From Arthrobacter sp. YD4 (GTDB lineage: Bacteria > Actinomycetota > Actinomycetes > Actinomycetales > Micrococcaceae): a DNA stretch of 64,000 nucleotides. The notes under the pieces were generated by a model that worked only from the letters and a program-made list of their open reading frames with translations, was not told the origin of the DNA and did no database searches. This document shows positions 16,899-25,823 of the stretch, one piece after another. The stretch lies in NCBI RefSeq assembly GCF_030410515.1, contig NZ_JAUHHD010000001.1:186001-250000 (forward strand), read 5' to 3'. How positions within the stretch are numbered: the first letter of the stretch is position 1; every line of letters begins with the position of its first letter. Both the position numbers and the translations under genes were made by a program.

Positions 16899-17989
16899 CA
16901 GAGTCGTCCCTGCCTGGCCCGCCGGTCCGCGTCGATGACGGCGAGCACCTCGTCGGCCTTGAGAATCCCGGCGACACGGCCGTCGTCGTCGACGGCGACG
17001 CCCAGACCCGAGGGCGAGGACAGCGCCGAGTCCAGGGCGCGGCGGAGGGTCTCGCCCTTGCGGAAGAGGGAGCCGCCGGGGACAGTGGCCGCTCCTGCCC
17101 CGGGACCGCTCCAGCCCAGGGGACGGCCCTCGTCGTCGACCACCAGCTGCCAGTCTCCGGCGCCGTTACCGGCGCCGAGCTCGTGGATCCGGACGGTCTG
17201 CGCCGCGTGGATGCGGACGCCGTCGGACGGGCTGAAGGCTAGGTGCCGGAAACCGCGGTCCCGGCCCACGAAGGCCGCCACGAACTCGTTGGCGGGAGCG
17301 CGCAGGATTTCCTCCGGCGCGGCGTACTGGGCGAGCTTTCCACCGGTAGCGAAGACGGCAACCTTGTCACCCAGGACGGTGGCCTCGTCGATGTCGTGGG
17401 TGACGAACACGATGGTCTTGGCGAGGTCCCGCTGCAGGCGCAGGAGTTCCTTCTGCAGCTCGTCGCGGACCAGGGGGTCCACAGCGCTGAACGGCTCGTC
17501 CATGAGCAGCACGGGCGGGTCCGCGGCGAGCGCCCGGGCCACGCCGACGCGCTGCTGCTGGCCGCCGGAGAGCTGGGAGGGGTAGCGCTTCCCGAGGGTG
17601 GAGGCGAGCCCGACGACGTCGAGCAGCTCCTCGGCGCGCTTGCGGGACTCGGCCTTGGAGACGCCGTTGAGCCGCGGGACGGTGGCGATGTTGTCCAGGA
17701 CCGTACGGTGTGGCATCAGTCCGGAAGACTGCATGACGTAGCCCATGGAGCGGCGCAGCTGGGGTGCGGGGACACTGGTGACGTCCCTGCCGTCCACGGT
17801 CAGGGTGCCCGAGGTGGGCTCCACCATCCGGTTGATCATCCGCAGGGAGGTGGTCTTGCCGCAGCCGGACGGGCCGACGAAAACCGTGATCGCGCCCTTG
17901 TCGATGGACATGCTCAGATCGTCAACGGCGGCCTGGCCGCCCTGATACTTCTTCGTGACGCTCTGGAACTCGATCATGGCCTCTGCCAT
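16898..17989 (-). CDS. Quaternary-amine ABC transporter ATP-binding protein
   Basis: 363 residues. Walker A is GPSGCGKTT, the signature is QLSGGQQQRVGVARALAADP, Walker B is VLLMDEPFSAVDPLVR and the switch is VFVTHDIDEA. A C-terminal extension from about residue 245 ends in a CBS-like domain (SPSGLGVAVDDDGRVAGILKADEVLAVIDA). In OpuA-type importers such domains sense ionic strength or nucleotides. A second ATG four codons downstream is an alternative start. It is the first gene of the operon, 51 bases from the predicted -10 element. Confidence 0.94.
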   Translation of the reverse strand: MAEAMIEFQSVTKKYQGGQAAVDDLSMSIDKGAITVFVGPSGCGKTTSLRMINRMVEPTSGTLTVDGRDVTSVPAPQLRRSMGYVMQSSGLMPHRTVLDNIATVPRLNGVSKAESRKRAEELLDVVGLASTLGKRYPSQLSGGQQQRVGVARALAADPPVLLMDEPFSAVDPLVRDELQKELLRLQRDLAKTIVFVTHDIDEATVLGDKVAVFATGGKLAQYAAPEEILRAPANEFVAAFVGRDRGFRHLAFSPSDGVRIHAAQTVRIHELGAGNGAGDWQLVVDDEGRPLGWSGPGAGAATVPGGSLFRKGETLRRALDSALSSPSGLGVAVDDDGRVAGILKADEVLAVIDADRRARQGRL

Positions 17990-18039
17990 TACGGGCTTAC
18001 CTAACTGTTGGCGGCAACATGGGACGGTCCAGCCAACTG

Positions 18040-18069
18040 ATCATATGCATGCTTATTTTTTACTGTAAA
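18040..18069 (-). promoter_or_regulatory. Promoter of the quaternary-amine ABC operon
   Basis: On the minus strand TTTACA (18069-18064) and TATGAT (18045-18040) are separated by 18 bases. This is a strong housekeeping-type match in an AT-rich pocket, and lies about 50 bases upstream of the ATPase start codon. Confidence 0.65.
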
Positions 18070-18107
18070 GCGAGTAGGAGCCCAGCGTAACGGGCGCCGC
18101 AGACAGG

Positions 18108-18138
18108 TTGATCAAACGAGTCGAAAAAGTGATCAAAC
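18108..18138. promoter_or_regulatory. Paired GATCAAAC sites upstream of the ABC operon
   Basis: GATCAAAC occurs at 18110-18117 and again at 18131-18138, a 21-base interval (two helical turns). The first lies in the palindrome TTGATCAA. The pair is about 40-70 bases upstream of the -35 element of the ABC operon, a position suited to a regulator of osmoprotectant uptake. No regulator is assigned. Confidence 0.4.
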
Positions 18139-18168
18139 CGTCCCACGGCGCCCGCGTCCCCGCGGCGG

Positions 18169-18212
18169 CGGCGGACCGCCTCCGCGGGGGCGGCGGACCG
18201 CCTCCGCGGGGC
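18169..18212. repeat. Two tandem copies of a 22-base GC-rich repeat
   Basis: The units 18169-18190 and 18191-18212 differ only in the last base. Each contains GGCGG and CCGCC/CCGC blocks and can fold on itself, so the pair may form a stable structure between the ABC operon and rsgA. It may serve as the rsgA terminator, since it lies about 65 bases past the rsgA stop on the minus strand. Confidence 0.7.
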
Positions 18213-18275
18213 GAGCGAAACTCTCCCCGCGGAGTCTTCGGCACCGTTGCCCGGGCGGATGGGCGCACCTTTTCG

Positions 18276-19478
18276 TTAGCGGCCGCGCCGCCCGGCCTTG
18301 CCGCCGCTGCCGCCACCTCTGCTGCTGCCGGGTTCGCCGGAGCCGGCGGCCCGTTTGGCCCCGTACCCCTCTCCCAGGCGTTCCGCCGCCCGCTGGCCGC
18401 GGCTGGCCGCGGACACCTTCTGGTGCCATTCCCGCTGGTAGGCCCGCCGCGCGGCCGCGTCGTGCCGGCGGCCCAGGGCGGCGAGCTCGCGCTGCATCTT
18501 CTGGTAGCTGGCCCAGCGGCGGCCCTCCAGTGTGCCGTCGGCGAGTGCGGCCTGAATCGCGCAGCCCGGCTCGCGGTCGTGGGCGCAGTCGGCGAACCGG
18601 CAGCCGGCAAACAGCTCCTCGAGGTCGCCGAACATTTCGCCCATGCCGTCCTCGGCGTCGTAGAGGCCGAACCCGCGCACCCCCGGGGTGTCCATCAGGA
18701 CGGCGCCGCCGGGCAGCGGCACCAGCTCGCGGACGGTGGTGGTGTGGCGGCCCTTGCCGTCACCGGCCCGGACGGGTCCGGTGTCCTGGACATCGGCCCC
18801 GGCGAGCGCGTTGATCAGCGTCGACTTCCCGGCTCCGGAGGGTCCCAGCAGCATGATGGTGCCTCCCGGGGGCAGGTGCGAGAGCAGTTCCTCCAGTCCG
18901 TCGCCCTGCTGCGCGGAGGTGGTGACCACCGCGGCGCCGGCGGCCTGGTGGAGGACGGTGGCGACGACGTCGTCCGCCACGCCCGCCAGGTCCGCCTTCG
19001 TGATGACCACCAGGGGTGTGGCGCCGGAATCCCAGGCGGCCACGAGGCTGCGCTCCAGGCGGTTGTGGGTGAGGGGCCGGTCCACCGGAACCACCACCCC
19101 TACGACGTCCATGTTGGCGCCAAGCACCTGGGCCTCCGAGGAAGCGTCGAAGGCCTGTTTGCGGGTCAGTGCCGTCCGGCGGGGCAGGACGTCGATGATG
19201 GCGGTCCCCCCCACGCTGTCGGGGCCGAGCCACACCCAGTCGCCGGTGGCGGGCAGGCCGCCGTTGCGGGGATAAGGGAGGTGGAGCGGACCGTCGTGGG
19301 CGGCGACCACGACGCGGGTGCGGTCGACGCGCGCCACGCGGCCGGCGCCGGTTCCTCCGGACACGGGATGTCCGGCAAACAGGTCCCGGACGGAATCGGT
19401 GAAACCGTAGGCTTCCGGGCCGCTGGGGCCGTGGTGATGATGAGATGGTGCAGAGTGAGCGTTCGAATGAGCGTTCAA
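18276..19478 (-). CDS. rsgA: Ribosome small-subunit-dependent GTPase A
   Basis: About 400 residues from a TTG start with AAAGGG six bases upstream; the frame is open 57 codons further but that part reads like non-coding sequence. The circularly permuted GTPase order is visible: TKAD (G4) comes before GPSGAGKST (G1) and DTPGVRGFGL (G3). The OB-fold precedes it and the zinc knuckle CRFADCAHDREPGC follows. A long basic C-terminal tail is rich in Gly and Arg. RsgA matures the 30S subunit. The N-terminus holds a tandem NAHSNAHS and a His cluster. Confidence 0.93.
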   Translation of the reverse strand: MNAHSNAHSAPSHHHHGPSGPEAYGFTDSVRDLFAGHPVSGGTGAGRVARVDRTRVVVAAHDGPLHLPYPRNGGLPATGDWVWLGPDSVGGTAIIDVLPRRTALTRKQAFDASSEAQVLGANMDVVGVVVPVDRPLTHNRLERSLVAAWDSGATPLVVITKADLAGVADDVVATVLHQAAGAAVVTTSAQQGDGLEELLSHLPPGGTIMLLGPSGAGKSTLINALAGADVQDTGPVRAGDGKGRHTTTVRELVPLPGGAVLMDTPGVRGFGLYDAEDGMGEMFGDLEELFAGCRFADCAHDREPGCAIQAALADGTLEGRRWASYQKMQRELAALGRRHDAAARRAYQREWHQKVSAASRGQRAAERLGEGYGAKRAAGSGEPGSSRGGGSGGKAGRRGR

Positions 19479-19742
19479 TGGGAACCCTTTGTACTGGGCC
19501 CCGGGACATGTCGCCCGCTGCGGTCGGAATGGACCGGTGGAAACCCGCCCGGCAGGAGGTGCCGGGGTCGGGTCAGGAAGCGCGGACGGCCGGGGCAGAA
19601 CGTGTGCTGCGGCTGCTGGTGGTGCGCTGCGCGCACAGGTCCGTTGCAATCATCACGTTCACCTCCCCCGCAGTAGCTTTCGCGTTCCCCGCTGCCGTTC
19701 ACGGCGCGGTGTCTTCAGGGTAGCCGCCCCCGCCGCCGCTGG

Positions 19743-20207
19743 CTAGGGACCGTTCGGAGAAAGCCTGCCGTCCACCGGCCGTTCCCGGTAGAGCCTCAAC
19801 GCCACATCCACGAGCGAGACCCGGTTCAGTCCGGCGACCTCGGCCAGCGGGATCCACGCCGCGTGCGTGGTGCTGCCGCCGACCTCATGGCGCAACTCTC
19901 CCCCGGTGATCTCCGCTTCGTAGACGAGCCGGAGCGATTGGAAGTCCCGGTGGCCGCCGTCGAGCCGTGACTCGGCGGGCCAGTACCCGACGTCCACGCC
20001 CAGCAGGGCGCCGACGGCGGCGTCATAGCCGGTCTCCTCGAAGATTTCCCGCCGGCAGCCGTCCACGGGGTGTTCGGCCAGGTCCAATCCCCCGCCGGGC
20101 AGCGTCCAGCCCTCGCGGCCGCCCTGCTTCCAGTACGCGAGCAGAAGGTTGTCGTCGCGGATGACGACGCCGTAGGCGGCAGGGCGGGTGTCGAATGGCA
20201 GGGTCAT
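19743..20207 (-). CDS. Nudix hydrolase
   Basis: 154 residues from the ATG of MTLPFDTRPA, with GGGA just upstream; an in-frame ATG seven codons earlier is possible. The Nudix box is complete: GGGLDLAEHPVDGCRREIFEETGY fits GX5EX7REUXEEXGU. The preceding VVIRDDNLLLAYWKQGGREGWTLPGGG strand pattern is standard. The substrate is not predictable. It starts 65 bases from the divergent pirin gene. Confidence 0.88.
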   Translation of the reverse strand: MTLPFDTRPAAYGVVIRDDNLLLAYWKQGGREGWTLPGGGLDLAEHPVDGCRREIFEETGYDAAVGALLGVDVGYWPAESRLDGGHRDFQSLRLVYEAEITGGELRHEVGGSTTHAAWIPLAEVAGLNRVSLVDVALRLYRERPVDGRLSPNGP

Positions 20208-20272
20208 CGTCCCAGCGTAACCGCGCACCGCCGGCCCTGCCGGATCCGGCGGCCGGGCCCTAGAGTTTGAGG

Positions 20273-21295
20273 GTGACCAACCTCGAAGTCCTGCCCCCCG
20301 AAGAAGTCTGCCCCGCCGCGCACAGCGTGGCTGGAACCGCCAGCGGTCCGTGCCTCCAGCTCTGGCCGGCCCGCGAGGTCCCGCTCGGCGGGGTCCGGGC
20401 CATGAACGTCTCCCGCACCCTCCCGCAGAGGGGCCTGCCGACCGTGGGCGCGTGGTGCTTCCTGGACAGCTTCGGCCCCGACCGCGTCGCCATGTCCGTG
20501 CTCCCGCACCCGCACACGGGACTGCAGACCGTCACGTGGCCGCTGGCGGGAACCATCCGGCACCGCGACAGCGTGGGCAGCGACGTGATCGTCCGGCCCG
20601 GGGAGCTCAACATCATGACGGCCGGATGGGGCGTCTCCCACTCCGAGTTCGCGGTGCTGCCCGGCGGCCCTGATGCCGAAATGCCGCTGCAGCGCGGCCT
20701 GCAGCTGTGGGTGGCGCTCCCGGACAGCGACCGGCACCGCGCCCCGGCGTTCGAACAGCACCGGGACCTGCCCGTGGTCCGCGGCGAGGGCTTCGCGGCG
20801 ACCGTCATGGTGGGGAGCCTGGCCGGGACGACGTCGCCCGCCACCACCTTCACGCCGATCCTTGGGGCCGACATCAGCTGCGACGGACCGCTGGACCTGC
20901 CCCTGGACCCGGACTTCGAGCACGCCGTCCTGGTGCTCGACGGCAGCGTGGAACTCGACGGCCAGCAGGTGCCGCCCGGACCGCTGGGCTACCTCGGCAC
21001 CGGCCGGGACCGGCTGCAACTGGTGGCCTCTCCCGGGACCCGGTTCGTGCTACTGGGCGGGGAACCGTTCGAGGAGGAACTGCTGATGTGGTGGAACTTC
21101 GTCGGCCGCAGCCACGAGGAGGTGGCACAGGCGAGGGAGGACTGGGAGGCGCAGGCCGGACTCACGGACGCCGACGCCGCGTCGGCCCGCTTCGGGCTGG
21201 TGCCCGGCCATGGACCCGACGCCGGCCCGGAAGCCGGGCGGATCCCCGCGCCGCCGCTGCCCGGGGTGCCGCTTCGTCCGCGCCGGCGGCACTGA
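20273..21295 (+). CDS. Pirin family protein
   Basis: 340 residues from a GTG start; a TTG two codons upstream is an alternative and neither has a well-spaced ribosome site. The bicupin fold shows the N-terminal motif HPHTGLQTVTWPLAGTIRHRDSVGS with the metal-binding His-X-His pair, then RPGELNIMTAGWGVSHSE. The second cupin follows, and a Pro/Arg-rich tail closes the protein. Some pirins oxidise flavonoids or modulate enzymes; no role can be assigned here. It is divergent from the Nudix gene. Confidence 0.9.
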   Translation: MTNLEVLPPEEVCPAAHSVAGTASGPCLQLWPAREVPLGGVRAMNVSRTLPQRGLPTVGAWCFLDSFGPDRVAMSVLPHPHTGLQTVTWPLAGTIRHRDSVGSDVIVRPGELNIMTAGWGVSHSEFAVLPGGPDAEMPLQRGLQLWVALPDSDRHRAPAFEQHRDLPVVRGEGFAATVMVGSLAGTTSPATTFTPILGADISCDGPLDLPLDPDFEHAVLVLDGSVELDGQQVPPGPLGYLGTGRDRLQLVASPGTRFVLLGGEPFEEELLMWWNFVGRSHEEVAQAREDWEAQAGLTDADAASARFGLVPGHGPDAGPEAGRIPAPPLPGVPLRPRRRH

Positions 21296-21332
21296 CCACG
21301 ACGGCCGGTTGGCCGGGCCCGGGTAGGCCGGC

Positions 21333-22265
21333 TCAGTCCTGTTCGGCGACGAGCTGCAGGACCCCGAACACAGGCTCCTGCTGCAGCACCCGGACATCGG
21401 TGATCCCCTCGGCCGCGAGCGCGGTGCGGAAGGCGTCCTGCAGGCGCACCACGTTCATTCCCAACCCGCTGCCCAGAATCACGGGACCGGCGATGCCGAG
21501 CTGCCGGAGGGTCTGGGCGGCAAGGTCGGCCAGGTCGCGCCCGGCCTGTCCGATCAAGGCCTGGCTTGCGGGGTGCCCGGCGTCGGCGGCCTCGACCACC
21601 ACACGCGCCTGCTGGGCCCAGAATCGCCGGCCCGTGGCCGGCGAGTGGAAGAGCGCAATGAGCTTGTTGGGGTGGTCCGTGCCGCAGGAGGCCAGCAGCG
21701 CCCGGGTCAGTTCGTCCGGTTCCAGTCCCTGGTTCATCCGGCGCAGGCTGTGCCGGACCGCTTCCCGGCCGAGCCAGTAGCCGCTGCCCTCGTCGCCGAG
21801 GAGGTAACCCCAGCCTCCGGCACGGGCCTCGGCGCCCTCGGCGTTGCGCCCCCAGGCGGCAGAACCGGTGCCGGCGATGACGGCCACCCCGGTGGCGGCT
21901 CCCCCGGCCGCCAGCAACAGCCGGGAGTCATGGACCACGGTGACCCGGGCGCCGGGGGCGTGTGGGGCGATCAGCGCGGCGAGCGCGGCGGCGTCCTCGT
22001 CCGTGTCGATGCCGCCGGCGCCGGCGTAGACGCGGGCGATGGTGCCGCCGCCGATGCGGGAGAACAGCTCCGCCAGGTTCCGGGCCGCCTCCTCGGGGGT
22101 GACGTTTTGAACGTTGGCGCTGCCGACGGACTCGTCGGCCACGGGGACGCCGGACTCGAAGCGGACACCGCGCGTCTTGGTTCCGCCGATGTCCAGGCCG
22201 ATCACGGCCCCGTCGGGGCTCGGGACGGCGGCCGGGGGGACGGAGGGGGTGTCAGAATGGGTCAC
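21333..22265 (-). CDS. BadF/BcrA-type ATPase, probable N-acetylglucosamine kinase
   Basis: 310 residues of the ASKHA fold. The phosphate 1 motif is GLDIGGTKTRGVRF, the adenosine region AGTGSAAWGRN, and GDEGSGYWLGREAVRHSLR is the motif typical of N-acetylglucosamine kinases of the eukaryotic NAGK type. It is cytoplasmic and would phosphorylate amino sugars recovered from cell walls or chitin. It is divergent from the nitronate monooxygenase gene, 49 bases apart. Sugar specificity is inferred. Confidence 0.85.
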   Translation of the reverse strand: MTHSDTPSVPPAAVPSPDGAVIGLDIGGTKTRGVRFESGVPVADESVGSANVQNVTPEEAARNLAELFSRIGGGTIARVYAGAGGIDTDEDAAALAALIAPHAPGARVTVVHDSRLLLAAGGAATGVAVIAGTGSAAWGRNAEGAEARAGGWGYLLGDEGSGYWLGREAVRHSLRRMNQGLEPDELTRALLASCGTDHPNKLIALFHSPATGRRFWAQQARVVVEAADAGHPASQALIGQAGRDLADLAAQTLRQLGIAGPVILGSGLGMNVVRLQDAFRTALAAEGITDVRVLQQEPVFGVLQLVAEQD

Positions 22266-22314
22266 CGGACAAGCCTACTGACAACGGCCGCCGAAAATCC
22301 CGTCAGGAGTACCC

Positions 22315-23355
22315 ATGCCGCACCCGATGTTTGGCACCAGCGTCATCGCCGCGCCGATGGCCGGCGGGACGTCGACCCCGTCCTTCGTCACCGCCGTGCA
22401 CCGGGCCGGCGGGCTGGGCTTCCTCGCCGCCGGCTACAAGGACCCCGCCGCGATGGCGGCCGAGATCCGCTCCGTGCGGGCCACCGGCGCCCGGTTCGGG
22501 ATGAACGTCTTCGTCCCCGACCCGGCCCAGCTGCCGCCGGGCCCCGCCGTGACGGCGGCGCTGGAGGCGTACCGGCAGGAGCTGATCCCCGAGGCGGATC
22601 GCTATGGCGTCGAGCTCCCGGCGCCGCGGCTGGACGATGACGACCGCTGGCAGGAGAAGATCGAGCTGCTGCTCGCCGACCCGGTGGAACTGGTCAGCTT
22701 CACCTTCGGCCTGCCTGGGGCGGACGTAGTGCGTCGCCTGCAGCGGGCGGGTTCCCTGGTGCTGGCCACCGTCACCGGCGTGGCCGAGGCGAGGCTGGCG
22801 GAGGAGCAGGGGGTGGACGCCTTGGTGGTGCAGCACTCCTGCGCCGGCGGGCACAGCGGGGCCTTCCTGCCGGGATCGCGTGGGACGTTGCAAAAGGACC
22901 CGGCGGAGGGAACGACGGCGGACCTGGTCCGGGCGGTCCGCGCCGCCGTCGGACTTCCCCTGGTGGCTGCCGGCGGCATCATGGATGCGGCCGGCGTGGC
23001 CGGCGTCCTCGCCGCGGGGGCCGGCGCCGCGCAGGTGGGGACGGCCCTGCTGCGCACAGAGGAGAGTGGAACCCGCCAGCTGCACAAGGATGCCTTGGCC
23101 AGCCCGCGCTTCACCGGAACGGCCATGACCCGGGCGTTCACGGGACGTGCCGCCCGGGCCCTGGTGAACGAGTTCGTCGCCGCGCACCCGGACGCGCCGG
23201 AGGCCTACCCCGCGGTCCATCACCTGACGGCGCCCCTGCGGGCGGCCGCGGCCGCCGCCGGGGATCCGGAACGGCTGAACCTGTGGGCGGGCACCGGATG
23301 GCGGCAGGCGCAGGCCGGGCCGGCCGCCGGGGTGCTGGCGCGGCTCCTGGGCTAG
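22315..23355 (+). CDS. Nitronate monooxygenase family protein
   Basis: 346 residues of the FMN-dependent TIM barrel shared by nitronate monooxygenase and FabK. Motifs seen are APMAGGTSTPSFVTAVHRAGGLGFLAAGY at the N-terminus, GARFGMNVFVP, the HSCAGGHSGAFLPG loop, and the phosphate-binding AAGGIMDAAGVAGVLAAGAGAAQVGTALL. It detoxifies alkyl nitronates such as propionate-3-nitronate in characterised members. The ATG is preceded by AGGAGTACCC. Confidence 0.88.
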   Translation: MPHPMFGTSVIAAPMAGGTSTPSFVTAVHRAGGLGFLAAGYKDPAAMAAEIRSVRATGARFGMNVFVPDPAQLPPGPAVTAALEAYRQELIPEADRYGVELPAPRLDDDDRWQEKIELLLADPVELVSFTFGLPGADVVRRLQRAGSLVLATVTGVAEARLAEEQGVDALVVQHSCAGGHSGAFLPGSRGTLQKDPAEGTTADLVRAVRAAVGLPLVAAGGIMDAAGVAGVLAAGAGAAQVGTALLRTEESGTRQLHKDALASPRFTGTAMTRAFTGRAARALVNEFVAAHPDAPEAYPAVHHLTAPLRAAAAAAGDPERLNLWAGTGWRQAQAGPAAGVLARLLG

Positions 23356-23404
23356 CCTCGCTCAACGCGCCGGCCGCAGCGTGCCGGCCGCCGGAGACGA
23401 CCGT

Positions 23405-24388
23405 TTAGCGGCCGGAGCGGCCGCGGACGAAGCCCGCCAGCAGGGAGGGGCCCTCGCTGAGCACCAGCTCCCGGAACAGGCGCACCGGGTCCGGTTCGGC
23501 GTCCGCCCCGCCGCGCCGTTCCCGCCACGCGAGGCCGATCTCACGGAAGGCCAGCTCCGACTCCAGCGCCAGCTCCACCCAGCCCAGTTCGGGCGGCTGT
23601 CCGGGCTGCTGCCGGTCCGGGGACGGGCCCGCCGGCGGCAGGATGCTGACGCCAAGCCCGGCCGAGACCAGGCCCCGGGCCGTATGGGAGTCCTGACTTT
23701 CGAAGGCGATCCGCGGCCGGAAGCCGGCCTCCCGGAACAGGGCATCGGAGAGGGAGCGCAGCCCGTACCCGGGGCCCATCGCCACGAACGGTTCGGCCCG
23801 CAGTTCGGACAGCGGTACGCTGGCCCGGCCCGCCAGGCGGTGGCTGTGGTGGACCACCAGGCGCAGTGGTTCCCGGTAGAGGGCGGCAGAGGAGATCCCC
23901 CGGCTGGGGGCTGCGACGGGGGCGGTCAACGCCAGGTCGGCCTCTCCCGCGGCAAGCTCGGCCAGGCATCCCTCGCGGGAGCCCTGACTGAGCTGGAAGG
24001 CCGGCTGCGGGTGCCGCCGGTGGAAGGCGCTGATCAGCAGGGGCAGCATCGCCTCGCCGAAGGTGTGCTGAAAGGACACCGCGATCCTGCCGCGGACCAC
24101 CTCCGATTCGTGCCGGACCACGTCCAGTCCCGCCTGGAACTGGGCCAGGGCCGCCTCGATGTGCGGCAGCAGCGCCTCCGCCGCAGGGGTGAGCCGGACT
24201 CCCCTGCCGTCGCGGAGCAGCAGCTCCGTGCCGATGAGGCGGCCGGCCCGCGCTATGCCGCGGCTGACCGTGGATTGCGGCAGGCCCAGGGCCTCGGCCG
24301 CCGCGGTGACGTGCCGGGTCCGGCCCAGCTCGGCCAGGACCGGCAGCAGCGGCAACAGCTGGACAAGGTGTTTGTGCTCCACATCCAC
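23405..24388 (-). CDS. LysR-family transcriptional regulator
   Basis: 327 residues from a GTG start with AGGAGG six bases upstream. The N-terminal winged helix reads LAELGRTRHVTAAAEALGLPQSTVSRGIARAGRLIGTELLLRDGRGVRLT. The C-terminal effector domain has the two-lobed substrate-binding fold. The gene is divergent from an MFS exporter, the usual layout for a LysR protein and its target. Palindromes between the two genes are likely binding sites. Confidence 0.92.
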   Translation of the reverse strand: MDVEHKHLVQLLPLLPVLAELGRTRHVTAAAEALGLPQSTVSRGIARAGRLIGTELLLRDGRGVRLTPAAEALLPHIEAALAQFQAGLDVVRHESEVVRGRIAVSFQHTFGEAMLPLLISAFHRRHPQPAFQLSQGSREGCLAELAAGEADLALTAPVAAPSRGISSAALYREPLRLVVHHSHRLAGRASVPLSELRAEPFVAMGPGYGLRSLSDALFREAGFRPRIAFESQDSHTARGLVSAGLGVSILPPAGPSPDRQQPGQPPELGWVELALESELAFREIGLAWRERRGGADAEPDPVRLFRELVLSEGPSLLAGFVRGRSGR

Positions 24389-24435
24389 GCGGGACCTCCT
24401 CGGCAGATGACCTCCCGACGGGCCGGGAGAAATGT

Positions 24436-24480
24436 TTCATTATGGATATGAATCTGATGGTAATGATGCATTGGAAGCAT
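24436..24480. promoter_or_regulatory. Candidate LysR-type operator pair
   Basis: Two interrupted palindromes with seven-base spacers, TTCAT-N7-ATGAA (24436-24452) and ATGC-N7-GCAT (24466-24480), lie 30 bases apart between the divergent regulator and transporter genes. The area is AT-rich and TAATGAT at 24461 could serve as a -10 element for the transporter. Spacing fits a LysR tetramer. Confidence 0.45.
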
Positions 24481-24506
24481 ACCCGGCCGGCGTCTACGCT
24501 GGGCAG

Positions 24507-25823
24507 ATGCCCCGCCACCCCGTCTCCAGCCCCGCCACCGGCCGGCCCTCCCCCGTGGCGCCGCCCGTCCCCGGCACTGAAGCCCCGGGGAACCACGGGC
24601 AACGGGACCCGCAGGCAGCGTGGGCCGGCCACCGCAAGGGCTCCGCGGGATACCGCAGGATTCTTGCCGGCCTGGCCTTCGCCGGCGTCGCCACTTTCGC
24701 GCAGCTGTATTCCACCCAGGCCGTCCTGCCGCTGATTGCGCGCGGAATGGAGGTCACCGCGGCGGAGGCCGCCCTGACGATCTCCCTGGCCACTGTCGGG
24801 CTGGCCCTCACGGTCCTGCCGTGGTCTTTTGTTGCGGACCGGGTGGGCCGGGTCCGGGCCATGGCCTGGGCGATCTCGGCGGCAACCGTGTTCGGCCTGC
24901 TGGCGCCGCTGGCGCCGACGTTCCCGGTGTTGCTCGCCCTGCGGGCACTGGAAGGTATGGCACTGGGCGGGATTCCGGCGATCGCGGTGGCCTACCTGAA
25001 TGAGGAGATCACGAAGGCCCAGGCCGCGCTGGCCGCCGGGACCTACGTTGCCGGCACCACCCTGGGCGGGCTGGCGGGCCGGTTGCTCGCCGGACCCGTC
25101 GGCGAACTCTGGGGCTGGCGCGCCGCCGTCCTGTGCGTCTCCGCCATGGCCGCGGTGGCGGCGGTCCTGTTCCTGGTCCTGGTCCCGCCGGCCCGGAACT
25201 TCACCCCGTCCGCCGCCGGGGGCTTGCGCGGCGCGTTGGCCACCCTGGGACGCCATGGCCGGAACCCGCGGCTGCTGGCCATCTACCTGCAGGCCTTCCT
25301 GTTGATGGGCGGCTTCGTGGCCGTCTACAACTATTTGGGGTTCCGGCTCTCCGCAGAACCGTTCGGCCTGCCGGCCACCCTGATCAGCCTGATCTTCCTG
25401 GCCTATCTCTCGGGCACGGTTTCGGCCCGCTGGGCCGCCGGGCTGACCGCGAGGCATGGCCGGCGGAACGTCCTGATCGCCGGGACGGTGCTGATGGTGG
25501 GCGGCCTGGCACTGACGCTCACCGCTCAGCTGGTCCTGATCCTGGCCGGGCTCCTGATCTTCACCGGCGGTTTCTTCGCCGCCCACAGCATCGGCTCCGG
25601 CTGGACCGGGGTGATCGCCAGCGGCGGCCGGGCCCAGGCCGCCTCGCTCTACAACCTCGCGTATTACCTGGGCTCCAGCGTCCTGGGCTGGGCGGGGGGC
25701 CTGCTGTTCCAGTCGCTGGGCTGGACGGCGCTGGCCCTGGGGGTGATGGCGCTGGCGGCGACGACGGCGGCCGTCACCGCCGTCGTCCATCCTGCCGGGG
25801 CGCCCGGCGCCGCGCAGGCCTAG
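24507..25823 (+). CDS. MFS transporter (YnfM/drug-efflux type)
   Basis: 438 residues from the ATG of MPRHPVSSPA; an upstream in-frame ATG would overlap the operator region. A Pro-rich N-terminal tail of about 45 residues precedes twelve membrane spans. The loop 2-3 motif SFVADRVGRVRAMAW and ALEGMALGGIPAIAVAYLNEEI place it near the YnfM subfamily, whose members export arabinose or drugs. It overlaps the convergent trans-sulfuration gene by four bases. The substrate is unknown. Confidence 0.88.
   Translation: MPRHPVSSPATGRPSPVAPPVPGTEAPGNHGQRDPQAAWAGHRKGSAGYRRILAGLAFAGVATFAQLYSTQAVLPLIARGMEVTAAEAALTISLATVGLALTVLPWSFVADRVGRVRAMAWAISAATVFGLLAPLAPTFPVLLALRALEGMALGGIPAIAVAYLNEEITKAQAALAAGTYVAGTTLGGLAGRLLAGPVGELWGWRAAVLCVSAMAAVAAVLFLVLVPPARNFTPSAAGGLRGALATLGRHGRNPRLLAIYLQAFLLMGGFVAVYNYLGFRLSAEPFGLPATLISLIFLAYLSGTVSARWAAGLTARHGRRNVLIAGTVLMVGGLALTLTAQLVLILAGLLIFTGGFFAAHSIGSGWTGVIASGGRAQAASLYNLAYYLGSSVLGWAGGLLFQSLGWTALALGVMALAATTAAVTAVVHPAGAPGAAQA

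Noticed and set aside
18053..18610. Overlapping frames between the ABC operon and rsgA
   Set aside because: Their translations are Pro/Arg/Gly repeats produced by the GC tandem repeats, with no ribosome sites.
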